In this document: piece by piece, positions 10,914-21,725 of the stretch
Position numbering within the stretch: the stretch's first letter is position 1
Layout of the letters: the number at the start of each line of letters is the position of its first letter
Assembly: GCA_963921195.1 (NCBI GenBank)
Contig: OY992536.1
Coordinates: 318,821,038-318,885,037, forward strand
DNA from: Pegoplata infirma
Lineage: Eukaryota; Arthropoda; Insecta; Diptera; Anthomyiidae
Length of the DNA: 64,000 nt
Reading direction: 5' to 3'
Made by a program: the position numbers and the translations under genes
The notes under the pieces: generated by a model
The model's database searches: none
What the model saw: only the letters and a program-made list of their open reading frames with translations
What the model was told of the DNA's origin: nothing

Positions 10914-12709
10914 TTACTACTTTCGTCAAAATTATGATAACTTTAGTAGGCCCTTAATTAAATCTAACCTAACTTTGCTATACCTTTTGAATGTTTTTTT
11001 TTCACGTCTGCTGCTCTTCTTTCATTTTACATTGCAACCATTGAATCTGAAATTTCTTGTTGCACTGTGTAATAAAAGAAATAAAATATTTATATAAAAA
11101 AAAAAACATTTTCCACTAAAAAAACAGTTGTTATATAAGATTTAATTTATAATTATTAAAAAATAAAAAAAAAACAAAGGAAATAAATGTATGTAAGAAA
11201 AAAATATGAATGAAAATAATTAAAATCACCGGTTATTATTAATAAATATGGTTTATTTGTAAAAAAAAAACAACAATCCACTGTGTTTTCCTTTTAAAAA
11301 GTGTTTTGTTTTTTATTACAATTTCGTTAATTCTTTAAATACAATAAAATACAATTTAATTTTTATTATTTAAATTAAGTTTTCGTTTTTATTTACAAAT
11401 AAAAATCTCTTGTAATAAACATTTATTATTATAATTTAATTCATTTTATATAAATTAATATTACAATTTTAATATTTTTTTTTTTCTTTAAATAATTATT
11501 ATTTTTAAATTTTTCTTTTAAATAAAACTAAAAACTAAAATTTAAAAAAGAGTAATAATAAAAAAACCTACTACTACTATTACTAATTTATCAAAGAAAA
11601 AATTTAAAAAAATAATTAAAAAAATACACAACGTGTATTAAAAGTACTACTCTTGAAATGAAAAAAAAAAAATTATCAAAAAACTCCCTTTCTTTTCGCA
11701 AAAACAAAAAAACAAATGATTGTTAATAAATTTTAGATGCAGGTTTAAAGAAAAAAAATATATACAATATTATAATAAACAAAAATTTAAAATAAAAAAA
11801 AAAACAAAGAAATTGTTGACTTAAATGCAAAATAGCGTAATTACATATTTTTTTTTAGTTTTTTTTTACCAAGAATTTAATTTTTTTTATACAGTCGAAT
11901 TTATAATAGTATCAAAAATATTCGGCGTCTGCAGCAACGTTTTAACCATTAGGCCCTCCGAACCACAGTGGGGGAAATGGAATTTTTTGACCAATTTTGC
12001 CTACATTCCTTTTTTTAAACTTTAAGCTAATAAAATTCCACATCGATTTGTCATGGCGGATTTCTTAAAAGCGATTTAAAGACACTTTGGATAAACAGTT
12101 TATCGTAAAAAGCCAATTCGACTCAGAATATTGATATTTCGGTAAGTTTAACAAATGGTAGGTATCCAGGGTTACCTAATTACAATTTTTTTTATCCCCA
12201 GATTTGGCCTTAAAATTAGTTTTTTACTTAATGATTTTTGTTTTATATTTTATTATTATTAAAAAAATTCTATCCACGCCCTCAAAAGAGGCAAAAAACG
12301 CATTTCTCAAATTTCAGTGCAGGACTTTGAACTTCTTTTGACGTAAAAATTATCGAAATTTCGTGAAAAAAAAAATGGGAAACAAAAATGGAATTCAAGT
12401 CAGAAATTTTGGTCTTGCAAAATTGAAACTTTTTTTGCTTGTTATTTTGTAAAAAGAAGCAATAATCAAGGTTTTTACTTCAGAAATTTTTGACCCTTGC
12501 AAAATTGCAATATTTTGTGGCAATTGGTGGGGGGGGGGGGGGGGCAAATTGGTGGGGGGGGCAAATTTCCTCTCGAATATGTGTTTAAAATTTCATTCTT
12601 ATGCTTTTTGCACTAAAGAAATGGAACTTTATAATAATTAAAAAAAAAAATATTCCACGCCCATAGAAGGGGGCGGACCAAAAAAAAAGACATTTTCCAA
12701 TTCTGAGGA
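10914..12709. other. AT-rich sequence without a gene; poly-G run near the end
   Basis: 11000-11820 is extreme A/T with many short homopolymers and nothing I can name. 12100-12700 is diverged repeat material (ATTTTGGTCTTGCAAAATTG-like sequence, repeated near 12485). Within it, G16 (12529-12544) and G8 (12554-12561) lie 9 bases apart in the repeated context CAAATTGGTGGGG. Confidence 0.35.
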
Positions 12710-13222
12710 TCCTACTTAGGGAGTGGAGATAGGGCGTAGGTATGTTTTAAAAAAATGTTGTAGGGTAAAAATAAATGGGGGTCGGTCTCACTAATGACCC
12801 CTCTCGGACTCACCATTGGACCGGTAGAAGCTGATTAAATAAAACAAATTTACAAAAAATAAAAAAAATTGTATGGGGACCGCCTTATCAGTTAAAGATA
12901 GAGGGTAGGTGTGTTCAGAGAAAATGTTTGGATTAAAAAAATATTGTGGGTCGGTCATACATTTTGTTGCTCTAGGGGCACTATTAGGGCAGTTAGATCG
13001 GTTGGAGCAAATTTTAAAAAATGTCGTTTTGTGTGGGAGCCCCCTTAGAAATTGGAGATAGGGTATTAGTTTGTTCCAAAGAAATGTTAAGACAAAAAAA
13101 TTAATGGGGGTCGGTCTTATAAAAGACCTCTCTATGACGCACCATTCGAGCAGTAGAAATGATTTTGAGATTGGAAAATTACAATAAAATTTTTTCAAAA
13201 AATTTTAAAAAATAGTAATAAT

Positions 13223-13767
13223 CAGGGACAGGACCTTCATGCACTAAAAAACTATGTTTTAGGCGCCTAAAATATGCACTAAAAAGTCTTGAAATATGCC
13301 GTAAAAATCGTAAAATATGCACTAAAAATCATAGATATCCACTTCTTTTTTTACTTTTATTAAAAAAATATAACATTTGAATTCAGTCTGGCATTGTAAG
13401 CTCACACATACATATATGTACACAGGTGTATAAAATGTTATTAAAAAATCAAAATTATCTAAAAAATTTAACAATTGCTAATACAAAAAAAAAAAAATCA
13501 TAAAATTTTTTTTTTTAAACACCTAAAAATTCTAAAAAATAGCAAAAAAACTAAAATTTATACAAAATATGACCTGAAAATATGCATTTATAGCGAAATA
13601 ATAGCAAAATATGCAAAAATATGCATTTTAAGCAAAATATGCAAAAATATGCACTAACGAATCGATGCCATTTTAAAGCAAATTCTTTGATTCGCAAAGA
13701 TATTTTGTTTATGCTGTTCTATGACCAAAGGGAAAAAACATGCATTTGCATGAAAGTCCTCTCCTTG
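13223..13767. mobile_element. hAT-like MITE, CAGGGACAGG family
   Basis: The 8-bp target duplication GTAATAAT lies at 13215-13222 and 13768-13775. The ends are CAGGGACAGGACCTTCATGC and, inverted, CAAGGAGAGGACTTTCATGC. The CAGGG-type start and 8-bp duplication fit hAT transposons. The interior (545 bp total) is non-coding, full of TATGCACTAAAA and AAAATATGCA motifs. A relative with diverged ends is at 59598-60500. Confidence 0.85.
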
Positions 13768-13885
13768 GTAATAATCGTTATCCCACGATCCTCCTGGGCA
13801 AAAAATTTGTAGAATCGATAGATGTTTTACACAAAAAAATTTCAAAAAAATCGAAGAGTACAAACATTTTCAAAAATGAGATTTA

Positions 13886-14123
13886 CTGGTATGTGATGGA
13901 ATTCGAACGATTTCAATTTCGATCGATTTCACTCAAAATCGAAATTTGAAAAGTGAAGAGATTAGCCAAAATTACTTGAAATTGTTTTTAAAGGCTTGAG
14001 TGTAATCAATTTAATGAATTCATACAATTTTATCTCATTTTATTTATAAGTATTTCAATATCATGGAGATTGAAAATTCAAAAACGATCGATTTGAAATC
14101 GAACGATTTTCATCACATAGGGG
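13886..14123. mobile_element. Small TIR element with TTA duplication
   Basis: TTA flanks both ends (13883-13885, 14124-14126), and the FB-A arm reads through when the element is removed. The ends are CTGGTATGTGATG and, inverted, CCCCTATGTGATG; a second inverted pair inside is TCGAACGATTT. 238 bp, non-coding. A TWA 3-bp target is known for PIF/Harbinger elements, so that group is inferred. Confidence 0.7.
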
Positions 14124-14455
14124 TTAAATTTTAAAACTTAAATATCGCATATTAGAGCGCTTTTAAGAACTTTTTTGGGATTTTTTTTTAAAAAGTACGT
14201 AAAAAAACTAAAATTTTGACAAAAAAAAAATTTAAATTTGGACCATTATTGAAGAAGTTATGAGTAAAAGAAGTTTGAGTAAACGAACAAACTACCAATT
14301 TTTAAAAATTCGATATCTTTTGAACGGGTCATCAAAAAAATCTGAAAATTTACCACGAAGGAGTTTTCGAAGGGTACTTAATACTGTAAACAAATTGGGA
14401 AAATCTAAAAAAAAATTTCAAAGTGTCTGATTTGACATGGAATGCCCCATATATA

Positions 14456-14988
14456 CTTTATGGGGTCCTAGACCGATATTTTAATGCGTTACACAAATTT
14501 TGTGCTTCTTAAATTGTGTCCAACCGAACGTCCGGGTAAAAATTATGGCCCCTGTTTTGTCTTTCACAAATTTTCAATTCACATAAAATTTTCCAAATCA
14601 CATGAAATCGATTTCGGTATTCTGTTGAGCATTCGATTAAAACTTCGAATAAAAATATGAACAACATAACACCAAATTAATTTTCATGTGATTCGGAAAA
14701 TTTAATGTCAGTTCAAAAGTTTTGAAAGACGGAACAGAAGCCTCAAATTTTTTTTTTGTGTAAAACAAAACAAGAAAAATTTTTTGAATAAAATCTATGT
14801 ATGAGGGCAGTTTAATAACTCCGTGACTTTTCGAATGAAACTCATTTTATTTGGCAAAAAAAAATATTTTTTAACATAATCTTCCTTTCAAAAAAAAAGT
14901 ATTTTTGGAAATCCATAAAATAGGCATTTGTTTTGAACAATAATTTCATCGTTGGAGCTAAATCTCTTTCCACCGAGCCATTTCTTTA
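14456..14988. repeat. Mini-me-like flank and a partial GGCC-type MITE
   Basis: 14456-14510 continues the host element of FB-A copy 2 (GACCGATATTTTAATGCGTT). 14536-14750 resembles the GGCC-TGTTC MITEs at 25061 and 26148 (CCCCTGTTTTGTCTTTCACA, then GAAAGACGGAACAGAAGCC in inverted order). The rest is unassigned. Confidence 0.45.
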
Positions 14989-15289
14989 CACTCAAAAATT
15001 TATGTTAGTAAAATCAACTGAAAATGTCAGTTGTTACTTTGTAAGTTGTTTTGGGGTCAACAACTTTTTCAGTTAAATCTACTAACAATGTTAGTTATTT
15101 TAACTGACAAAAAACAACTGACTTATGTAGTAAAAACTACTTACATTTGTAGTCAAAACAACTAAAATGTAGTCAAAGGTTCGAAAGAATTAATTCTTTA
15201 ATTCAATTTCCTAATCCGAATTAAAAAATAGAATTTGGCATTCCCTAAAATCATTGACACTCTCACACAAAAGATCCAAAAATCATACA

Positions 15290-15560
15290 AGACATGATGA
15301 GCGACACTGTCGCTCAGAGTGTCGTGAATTTTTGCGATGACGATATGAGCGAATACTTCCTCCAAATTGTCGTGTATGACCAACTCATCGACTGTATGCT
15401 CTACCTTATCGTTGACGACCATATAGGCGACCTTGTCTGCTATATAATCGTTGACGACCGTACTGGCGACACATTCCCTCATACGGTCATCGACGACAAT
15501 GTGAAGGACAATTTCCCCCATTAAGTCGTCCACGACCCTATGAGGGGCAATTTTTTCAGT
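15290..15560. repeat. Degenerate 39-bp minisatellite
   Basis: Units of about 39 bases with the core ATCGTTGACGACC recur, e.g. at 15408 and 15447, with more diverged relatives on each side. Because 39 is a multiple of three, the repeat stays open on both strands and gives 13-residue periodic translations (VDD or VND motif), which look like, but need not be, a protein. Confidence 0.7.
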
Positions 15561-15904
15561 GAAATAAAAGCAAATTTTTTTTTTTTATTAACATTTTTTT
15601 TATTTTATATTTCTTAATTGTTATAAAAAAGAAACGAAAAATGATAAAGTAAAAAATAAAATAGTAAAAATAAACAAATAATAATATATTAATTAAAAAG
15701 TTGAAGATTCCATTTGATATTTAAAGATCCACTTGATTTTTTGTCGTTCCATTTAAAACTTTTAACAACTTTAAATTATTAAAAGAACACGATTCTGAAT
15801 TTGCACCTTCTTCGATAGCTTTTTGTACATAACTAAATATTTTATACTTACATTTGCTTTTTATTATCGCCGTTAATATGGTTCCGTTATTTTGTTTTTT
15901 TTTT

Positions 15905-16560
15905 CTCTCAACAACCTTACGTTGTCGTCAACGGACACGACAACACGACAAGTATTAAATATTGTCGGTCAGTATGTCGTAAACAAAGAGCAATATATGA
16001 CAACTTTAAGAAATTGTAGCTTATATTGTCGTCAACGGAGAGTGCGATTTACGACAATCTTCATATATTGCCGCTCATTTGTCGTCAATGGAGTTTAGTA
16101 CACGACAAATATTAAATATTGTCGGTCAGTCTGTCGTAAACCATGAGCAATATATGACAACTAAATGAAATTGTCGTTCATATTGTCGTTAATATAGTTT
16201 GGCTGACGACAACATATAGATATTGTCGCTCATATTGTCTTCAATCGGCATCAACTGACGACATATTTAAGACATTATCGCTCATCTTGTCGTTAACGGA
16301 ATTCAAATACACGACACATATGAGAGATTGTCGCTTGCTTTGTCGTGAACCAAGTTTGGCCGAAGACAACTTAAAGACATTTTCGCTCATCTTGTCTTCA
16401 ATATATTTTCTATACACGACAAGTACTAGATTTTGTCGCTTAACTTGTCTCCAACTGGATGTTACACAAGACCAGTTGAGTATTTTGTCATGCAGATAGT
16501 CGTTAGCGAATATTTCCGTTGCATTGTCGTTAGAGAAACTTTAATCGACACATGTCTTGA
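15905..16560. repeat. Degenerate 52-bp minisatellite
   Basis: Around a dozen units of 52-53 bases, each with ATTGTCGCTCAT, a TTGTCGTCAA-like second core and a tract ending in ACGACAAxTATxxA. Units near 16215, 16270, 16325 and 16380 are easiest to align. Unit identity is moderate, so the array is old. Confidence 0.7.
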
Positions 16561-17468
16561 ACGACAAATTCTTAACTATCACTTACGAAATCGTTTAAGA
16601 CAGCGTCGTCTACGACGTTTTGGCCAACTGGGAAGCAGCAGACGAGACGTCGACAAAACATTAGCCGATCGTTTACAAACGAAGATGCTTAAAATGCACA
16701 CAAGCAACACATTTTTGAAAAATTTGTAATAGATTTGAATGATGAACAATTTTGATCATTCAATTGAATGATTAGCTTGCAAGGAATTAATTCTCTTGGG
16801 ATTTAATTCAATTTGATTTAAGCTTTGAGAATTAAGCCTTTGAATTAATCCGTGTTGAATGCTAGTAAGGAATGATAATTCAAAACTTTGTAAAACAGAA
16901 TTGAACTTTTTGGGAATTAATTCTCAATAGAATTAATTCGTTCGAAGCTCTGAATGTAGTAAAAATAAAATAGTCAATAAATAATTTTTGTTTTTTAAAA
17001 AAAAAAAAGGAAGACCAATTTTTTCCAATTTTTTTTTTTTAAAGTTGTGAAAAATAAAAAAAAAAAAAACGAAAATTTATTTTTTGGAAAAAACTTTGAA
17101 AATTTTTCAGAGATAAAAAATATAAAATTAACTACTTTAAATAACTGTTACTACATTACAGTACTTTTTTGTTAGTTATTCAAAAAACTACTTAAAATAA
17201 CTAACAGAAATAGTTGTTTGATATTTTGCATACAAAAACAACTGACTTTGTAGTTGAAAACAACTAACTACTGTAAAATATACAAACAACTAACATGTAG
17301 TAACTTACATAATTTTCTGAGTGTAGGTTTGGAAATAGGAAATAGTCACTGGGGGCTAAATCCGGCGAATATGGCGGATGAGGTACCAATTCGTAGCCCA
17401 ATTCATGTAAATTTGCCATTGAGAAAATTTTCGAAAAAATCGGAAATTTTAATTTTGAAATTTTTTTA

Positions 17469-18195
17469 CACTCAAAAAATTATGTTAGTAAAATCAACTA
17501 AAAATGTCAGTTAAAATAACTACTTTGTAAGCTGTTTTGGGGTCAACTACTTTTTCAGTTAAATCAACTAACAATGTTAGTTATTTTAACTGACAAAAAA
17601 CAACTGACTTATGTAGTAAAAACAACTTACATTTGTAGCCAAAACAACTAACATGTACTTAGTAAAAATAATATAATCAATATATAATTTTTTTTTTCAA
17701 AACATTTTCAGAAAAAAAAATTGAAAACCAAATTTTTGCAGTTTTTTTTTAAATTTGTGAAAAATAAAAAAAAAGAATTTTTTTTTTATTTTTTGGAAAA
17801 AAACTAAAAAAAATTATCAGAGATAAATAAAATGAAATTATTTTTTTTTTCAAAAAATTTTTCAGAAAAAAAATTTAAGACCAAATTTTTTCGAAGTTCT
17901 TTAAAAAAAATTTAAGACCAAATTTTTTCGAAGTTCTTTAAAAAAAACAACAAGTTGAGAAAAATAAAAAAAAAAAACGAAAATTTATTTTTATTTTTGG
18001 AAAAAAACTGAAAATTTTTCAGAGATAAAAAAAATAAACTTTAAATAACTGTTACTACATTGCAGTACTTTTTTGTTAGTTAATAAAAAAAAACGACTTA
18101 AAATAACTAACAGAAATAGTTGTTTGATATTTTTCATACAAAAACAACTGACTTTGTAGTTGAAAACAACTAACTAATGTAAAATATACAAACAA
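17469..18195. mobile_element. CACTCARAA-family MITE, right end lost
   Basis: It starts CACTCAAAAAATTATGTTAG after TA at 17467-17468 and follows the intact copy at 26801, with an internal duplicated piece near 17860-17940 (GACCAAATTTTTTCGAAGTT twice). It breaks off after ATATACAAACAA at about 18195, where a GGCC-type MITE part begins. Confidence 0.7.
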
Positions 18196-18480
18196 TTCTG
18201 AAAATTTCATGTGAATTGAAAATTTGTGAAAGACAGAACAGAGTCCCAATTTTTTTTTTTTTGTAAAACAAAACGAGTAAAAATATTCAGAACTGAAATC
18301 TATAACACAAAAAAAAAAATTGTAATTTTCACATTTTTATGTGATTTACTTTTTTGTTCTCTCTTGCATTCATTTTACTTTCGCCAAACTTTATGTGAAA
18401 CAAAACAAAAAAAAATTCTGATTAAAAAATTATCAAATTTTTGTATGTGAATTACTTTTTTAGAACAGCGGCTCAAAAAA
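18196..18480. mobile_element. GGCC-TGTTC MITE, diverged copy
   Basis: TTCATGTGAATTGAAAATTT and GAAAGACAGAACAGAG at the left, and GTGAATTACTTTTTTAGAAC followed by AGCGGC at the right, match the copies at 25061 and 26148. Ends and target duplication are not clean, so boundaries are approximate. Confidence 0.55.
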
Positions 18481-19906
18481 AAAGTTCTAAAACCTTTAAA
18501 TGTTTTTTTTTTTAATGTTGAACATGTTAATTTCGTGCCGTTAAATTTTTTTTTTTTTAAATAACTATTACTACAATGTAGTACTTTTTTACTCATTTAT
18601 TACTTTTGTTTACTTTTTTCTTTTTAAAAACTAAAAACAACTGCATAAAACCACAATTTAGTATTTGTTTGTAATTATTTTTTTTTTTAAAACAACTTTA
18701 AAAAAGTTATTTGTCATTTTTCATACAAAAATAACTGTAATTGCAGTTGTAAATAAAAACTACTTTAATATTTTATTATTTTCTCCAATTTTTAATTTTT
18801 TTTATAGTTTTTATAATTGTATTTACGAACTTTTGCTTATTTAAGCCAATTTAATTGAACAATTGCTGACTTATGATACAAATATTAAAAAATAAATAGT
18901 TTACAAAATAAAAAATAAACAAAACATTTGACATTAAAAACTTTTTAAACAAAAAAAAAATGAAAAAGTAGTATAAACGGGAAAATTATTAATTTTTAAT
19001 TTTCATTTAAAAAAAAATGCCTCTTTAAATTATAATTAAAAAACAAAAATCATGTATAAATTATAAAATTGTGTGCAAAGTATGAAAATATAGAAAAAAA
19101 ATAATAATAAATTTGCGTTTTATATACATAAATACATTTTTGGAATACTTTATATTTTGTAAAATTGTTTATAATTAATAATAACAAAAAAAAAAAAAAA
19201 TAAAAAACTAAAGCAAAATAATAATAAAAACATAAAAATCAACATGCACACTTACTCACCTATCAACCAAATCAAAAAATACAACCTACCATTTTAAAAC
19301 TCGCCCAAACCAATACACCACCACATATTTTGTATATGAATTTACAATCTTTAAATGTTCGTATGATAACAAAAAAAAAATATATATCTGAAATTTCCTA
19401 AATTCAAAAATATTTCATAAATTATGCAACAGACGTTTTTTAACAGTTGTAGAAGTTTTACTAAAACCTATTAAATTTTATAAAATTCAACTTTCTTATT
19501 AAATTGTTTTTTAAAAATTTGAGGTGTTTCAAAATGAGTATGAACATTTTTGATTTGACTACGATTTTTTTTTCTTTGGGTTATATATTTTGAAAATCTA
19601 TCAGCCTGACCAAAAAAAGTCATAAGTTGGGGTTTAAATCGAAAAGGTCGACTAATTTTTGAATTTCGAACCATAAAAAGTATTTAAAGCAGATCTTTAG
19701 AGTTTAATTTTAAATTTAACTTTTACAATTTTTTTTAATTAAAATGCCTATGTCAGATATTGATTTGAATTTTTTTTAAATATTTTCTTATGTTAGTTTT
19801 CAATTTGATTATCTGCACCAGCATCATGTGATGAATAATTTTCCCCATCTTCAGATAACATTTTTATTTCAAAACGGAAAGAAAATTGTATTTAAAAAAA
19901 AAAAAA
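18481..19906. other. AT-rich sequence, no gene seen
   Basis: 18540-18780 has ACTATTACTACAATGTAGTA and other weak relatives of the CACTCARAA family interior. The rest, to 19906, is low-complexity A/T DNA and short reading frames without coding character. Confidence 0.35.
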
Positions 19907-21117
19907 ACAAGTAAAAAAGTTAAATTCGGCCTTGCCGAATGTAGTGATACCCTCCACAATTTCAAAAAGATTATTGCAAAAAACTTTATTTAAAAGGAAA
20001 TTACTTTTAAAAAAAAAAAATTTTTGAAAAAAAAATTTCCGCGAAAAAAAATTTTGGTAAAAAAAAACCCGCGATTTTTTTCTTTTTTTGTCAAAAAATA
20101 TGTTCGTACTTGTTTAAATACCATTTGGTGTTCAATTATGTTCACATATGTCAACCAGAAGCCGAATTAAAGCATTTTGTATTTTTAGGTTATGTTGAAT
20201 GTACTGAAATTTTTGAGGTGTGCTTACATTTTCGTTAATAACTTTTGAACCGCTGAACCGATATCGCTCAAATGCAATACCAAACTTCTCGGGAGAACTT
20301 TCAATAAATATGTTTAGTTTCAGTCATCTCTGTGCAATATTTTGTCCGCGACAGCATTTTCCACAGACAGACAAACGGACAGACGGACATCGCTAGAATG
20401 TCTTAAAATCGATCGGGCATCATGAATATATATACTTTATGGGGTCCAAGATCGATATTTCGATGAGTTACAAACGGAATGACAAACTTATATATACCCT
20501 CTATCACTAACAAGGGAAGTATCTCAACCCTTATGAACCGATTTGCCTGAAACTTAAAATATATATCAAAGAGACAATTCTAAGGTTGGGGTGTCTCGGC
20601 TTATCGGCCATATCTGGGATTTAGGGGTTCAAAACATGGGTCAAAAAATGGCGAAAAAAACGTTTTTTGGAGTTTTTAGCCATTTCTTTTTAAGAAACTA
20701 TATGATGTTTTCATATGAGAAGAAAGGTCTTTTTAATGCCTATCCAATGGTGGCATAACCTTGTAAAAATTAGGCTTCTTTAAATATTTTTTTCAGGAAA
20801 ATGTGTAAATTTTGGGGGGTTCTTATGTGAAGACATAGACCTACAATATCCATATGGATAAGAAATAATCTTTGTTAAATTTAAGTCGACCCGTATTTTT
20901 GTCCTAGACGATATTCCTGTTAGTTCGGAAGTTATCAAAATTTTCCCGAAGGTCCATATAGTTTCATAAGGGGACAACGAAATTTTTAAACACCGATATG
21001 GCCGATAAGCCGAGACACCCCAACCTTAAAATCGTTTCTTTAATATATATTTTAAGTTTCAGGCAAATCGGTTCATAAGGGTTGAGATACTTCCCTTGTA
21101 AGTGGAGGGTATAAAAA
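19907..21117 (+). mobile_element. Mini-me-like element, subfamily A, with a nested TIR element
   Basis: It starts ACAAGTAAAAAAGTTAAATT (19907), contains GACAGACAAACGGACAGACG near 20367 and CGATGAGTTACAAACGGAAT, and ends AAGTGGAGGGTATAAAAA (21117). The uninterrupted copy at 34823-35309 reads CTATCACTAAGTGGAGG where this copy is split by the element at 20511-21098. Confidence 0.65.
20511..21098. mobile_element. Long-TIR element, CAAGGGAAG family (TAA duplication)
   Basis: TAA lies at 20508-20510 and 21099-21101. The ends are CAAGGGAAGTATCTCAACCC and its exact inverse, and the inverted arms extend over 100 bp (GGTTGGGGTGTCTCGGCTTA and inverse near 20585 and 21005). 588 bp, no coding region. TWA duplication is known for PIF/Harbinger. 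Related pieces: 52995-53135 and a left end at 63424 running out of the window. Confidence 0.8.
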
Positions 21118-21717
21118 TCAGAACTTAGAAATTTTTCAAAAAAAATTTAGCCAAATGATTTTTTTTAACACAAAAAATGGCCAATATTTTTTGTTATCCG
21201 AACTTTTTCGAAAAATGTTTTGGAAAGTTTTTTTTTTAAAATTTGTCGAAAAAATTTTTTTTTTCTAAAACCATTTTTAATAAAATTCTTTAAATTTAGT
21301 GATTCGTCTCGTTTTCACCAGTCACGTGATTAATGTTATCCAATCGATAGATACAAAAAAAATATAAACGGTAACATTTATTGTAAAAAATCACTGGTAA
21401 ATCACATTTAGGGTTATTATTTTCAACACTGGAAAGTACTCTATTTTCCCAAAAAAACCTATTTTGCCTTCGTGATATTAATGAAACCGATTCATTATTT
21501 TGGTTTTCATTCAACCAATGAAGGAACAAATTTCGTAAAATTTGCTTCATTAGATTTCATAGTTTCATTACAAAATTTCATTAAATGTTGTTCATAAAAC
21601 TTGTTGTTTTTACACCTGTCAAGTCGCGTCTGTTTTGTCTGTAGTTAGCGCGCAAAATATAGACAAATCAAAAACAGCTAATCAGAGCGTCATGAATTTA
21701 TTTTGGGATTTTCTAGA
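21118..21717. other. No gene seen
   Basis: AT-rich sequence. The open frame at 21296-21550 (minus) has no recognisable domain. 21600-21717 is the left flank of the MITE at 21726. Confidence 0.3.
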
Positions 21718-21725
21718 CTTCATAC

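Larger units (their letters stand above)
12710..14455. mobile_element. Foldback element FB-A, copy 2 (right half only), split by two MITEs
   Basis: It holds the inverted central block (CTTAGGGAGTGGAGATAGGG at 12713, TGGGGGTCGGTCT at 12776) and the right arm ending in TTTGACATGGAATGCCCCATAT at about 14453. The left half is missing. Two elements interrupt it: 13223-13767 and 13886-14123, each with its own target duplication. The outer flank ACTTTATGGGGTCCTAGACCG shows that it lies in a mini-me-like element at the same point as copy 1. The 135-codon frame at 12791-13198 reads through the repeat and has relatives in all FB-A copies; I see no sign of a protein function. Confidence 0.75.
15174..16952. 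mobile_element. hAT-like non-autonomous element carrying two minisatellite blocks
   Basis: The 8-bp target duplication AATGTAGT lies at 15166-15173 and 16953-16960; intact copies of the host MITE have this octamer once. The ends are CAAAGGTTCGAAAGAATTAA and, inverted, CAGAGCTTCGAACGAATTAA (17 of the 20 bases agree). The interior is richer in G/C than the surroundings and holds degenerate tandem repeats of about 39 bp (15290-15560) and about 52 bp (15905-16560), both built around TTGTCGT / ACGACAA. No transposase is seen. 1779 bp. Confidence 0.85.
14989..17323. mobile_element. CACTCARAA-family MITE (TA duplication), carrying a nested hAT-like element
   Basis: The ends are CACTCAAAAATTTATGTTAG and, inverted, CACTCAGAAAATTATGTAAG; TA lies at 14987-14988 and 17324-17325. 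The net length without the insertion at 15174-16952 and its duplicated 8 bp is about 550 bp, near the intact copy at 26801 (667 bp). The interior has AACTGACA / TGTCAGTT and AGTTGTTTT units in both orientations. TA duplication and short inverted ends fit Tc1/mariner-type MITEs, but the family has no visible transposase here. Confidence 0.8.

Noticed and set aside
12791..13198. 135-residue open frame with shorter relatives at 918, 44614 and 45487
   Set aside because: It recurs only because it lies in the central block of foldback FB-A. The frames are broken differently in each copy, there is no start context, and no domain is recognised.
15198..15533. Open frames on both strands with a 13-residue periodicity (VDD/VND motifs)
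   Set aside because: The period is just the 39-bp minisatellite, a multiple of three. The frame lies inside a hAT-like non-coding element and both strands are open for the same reason.
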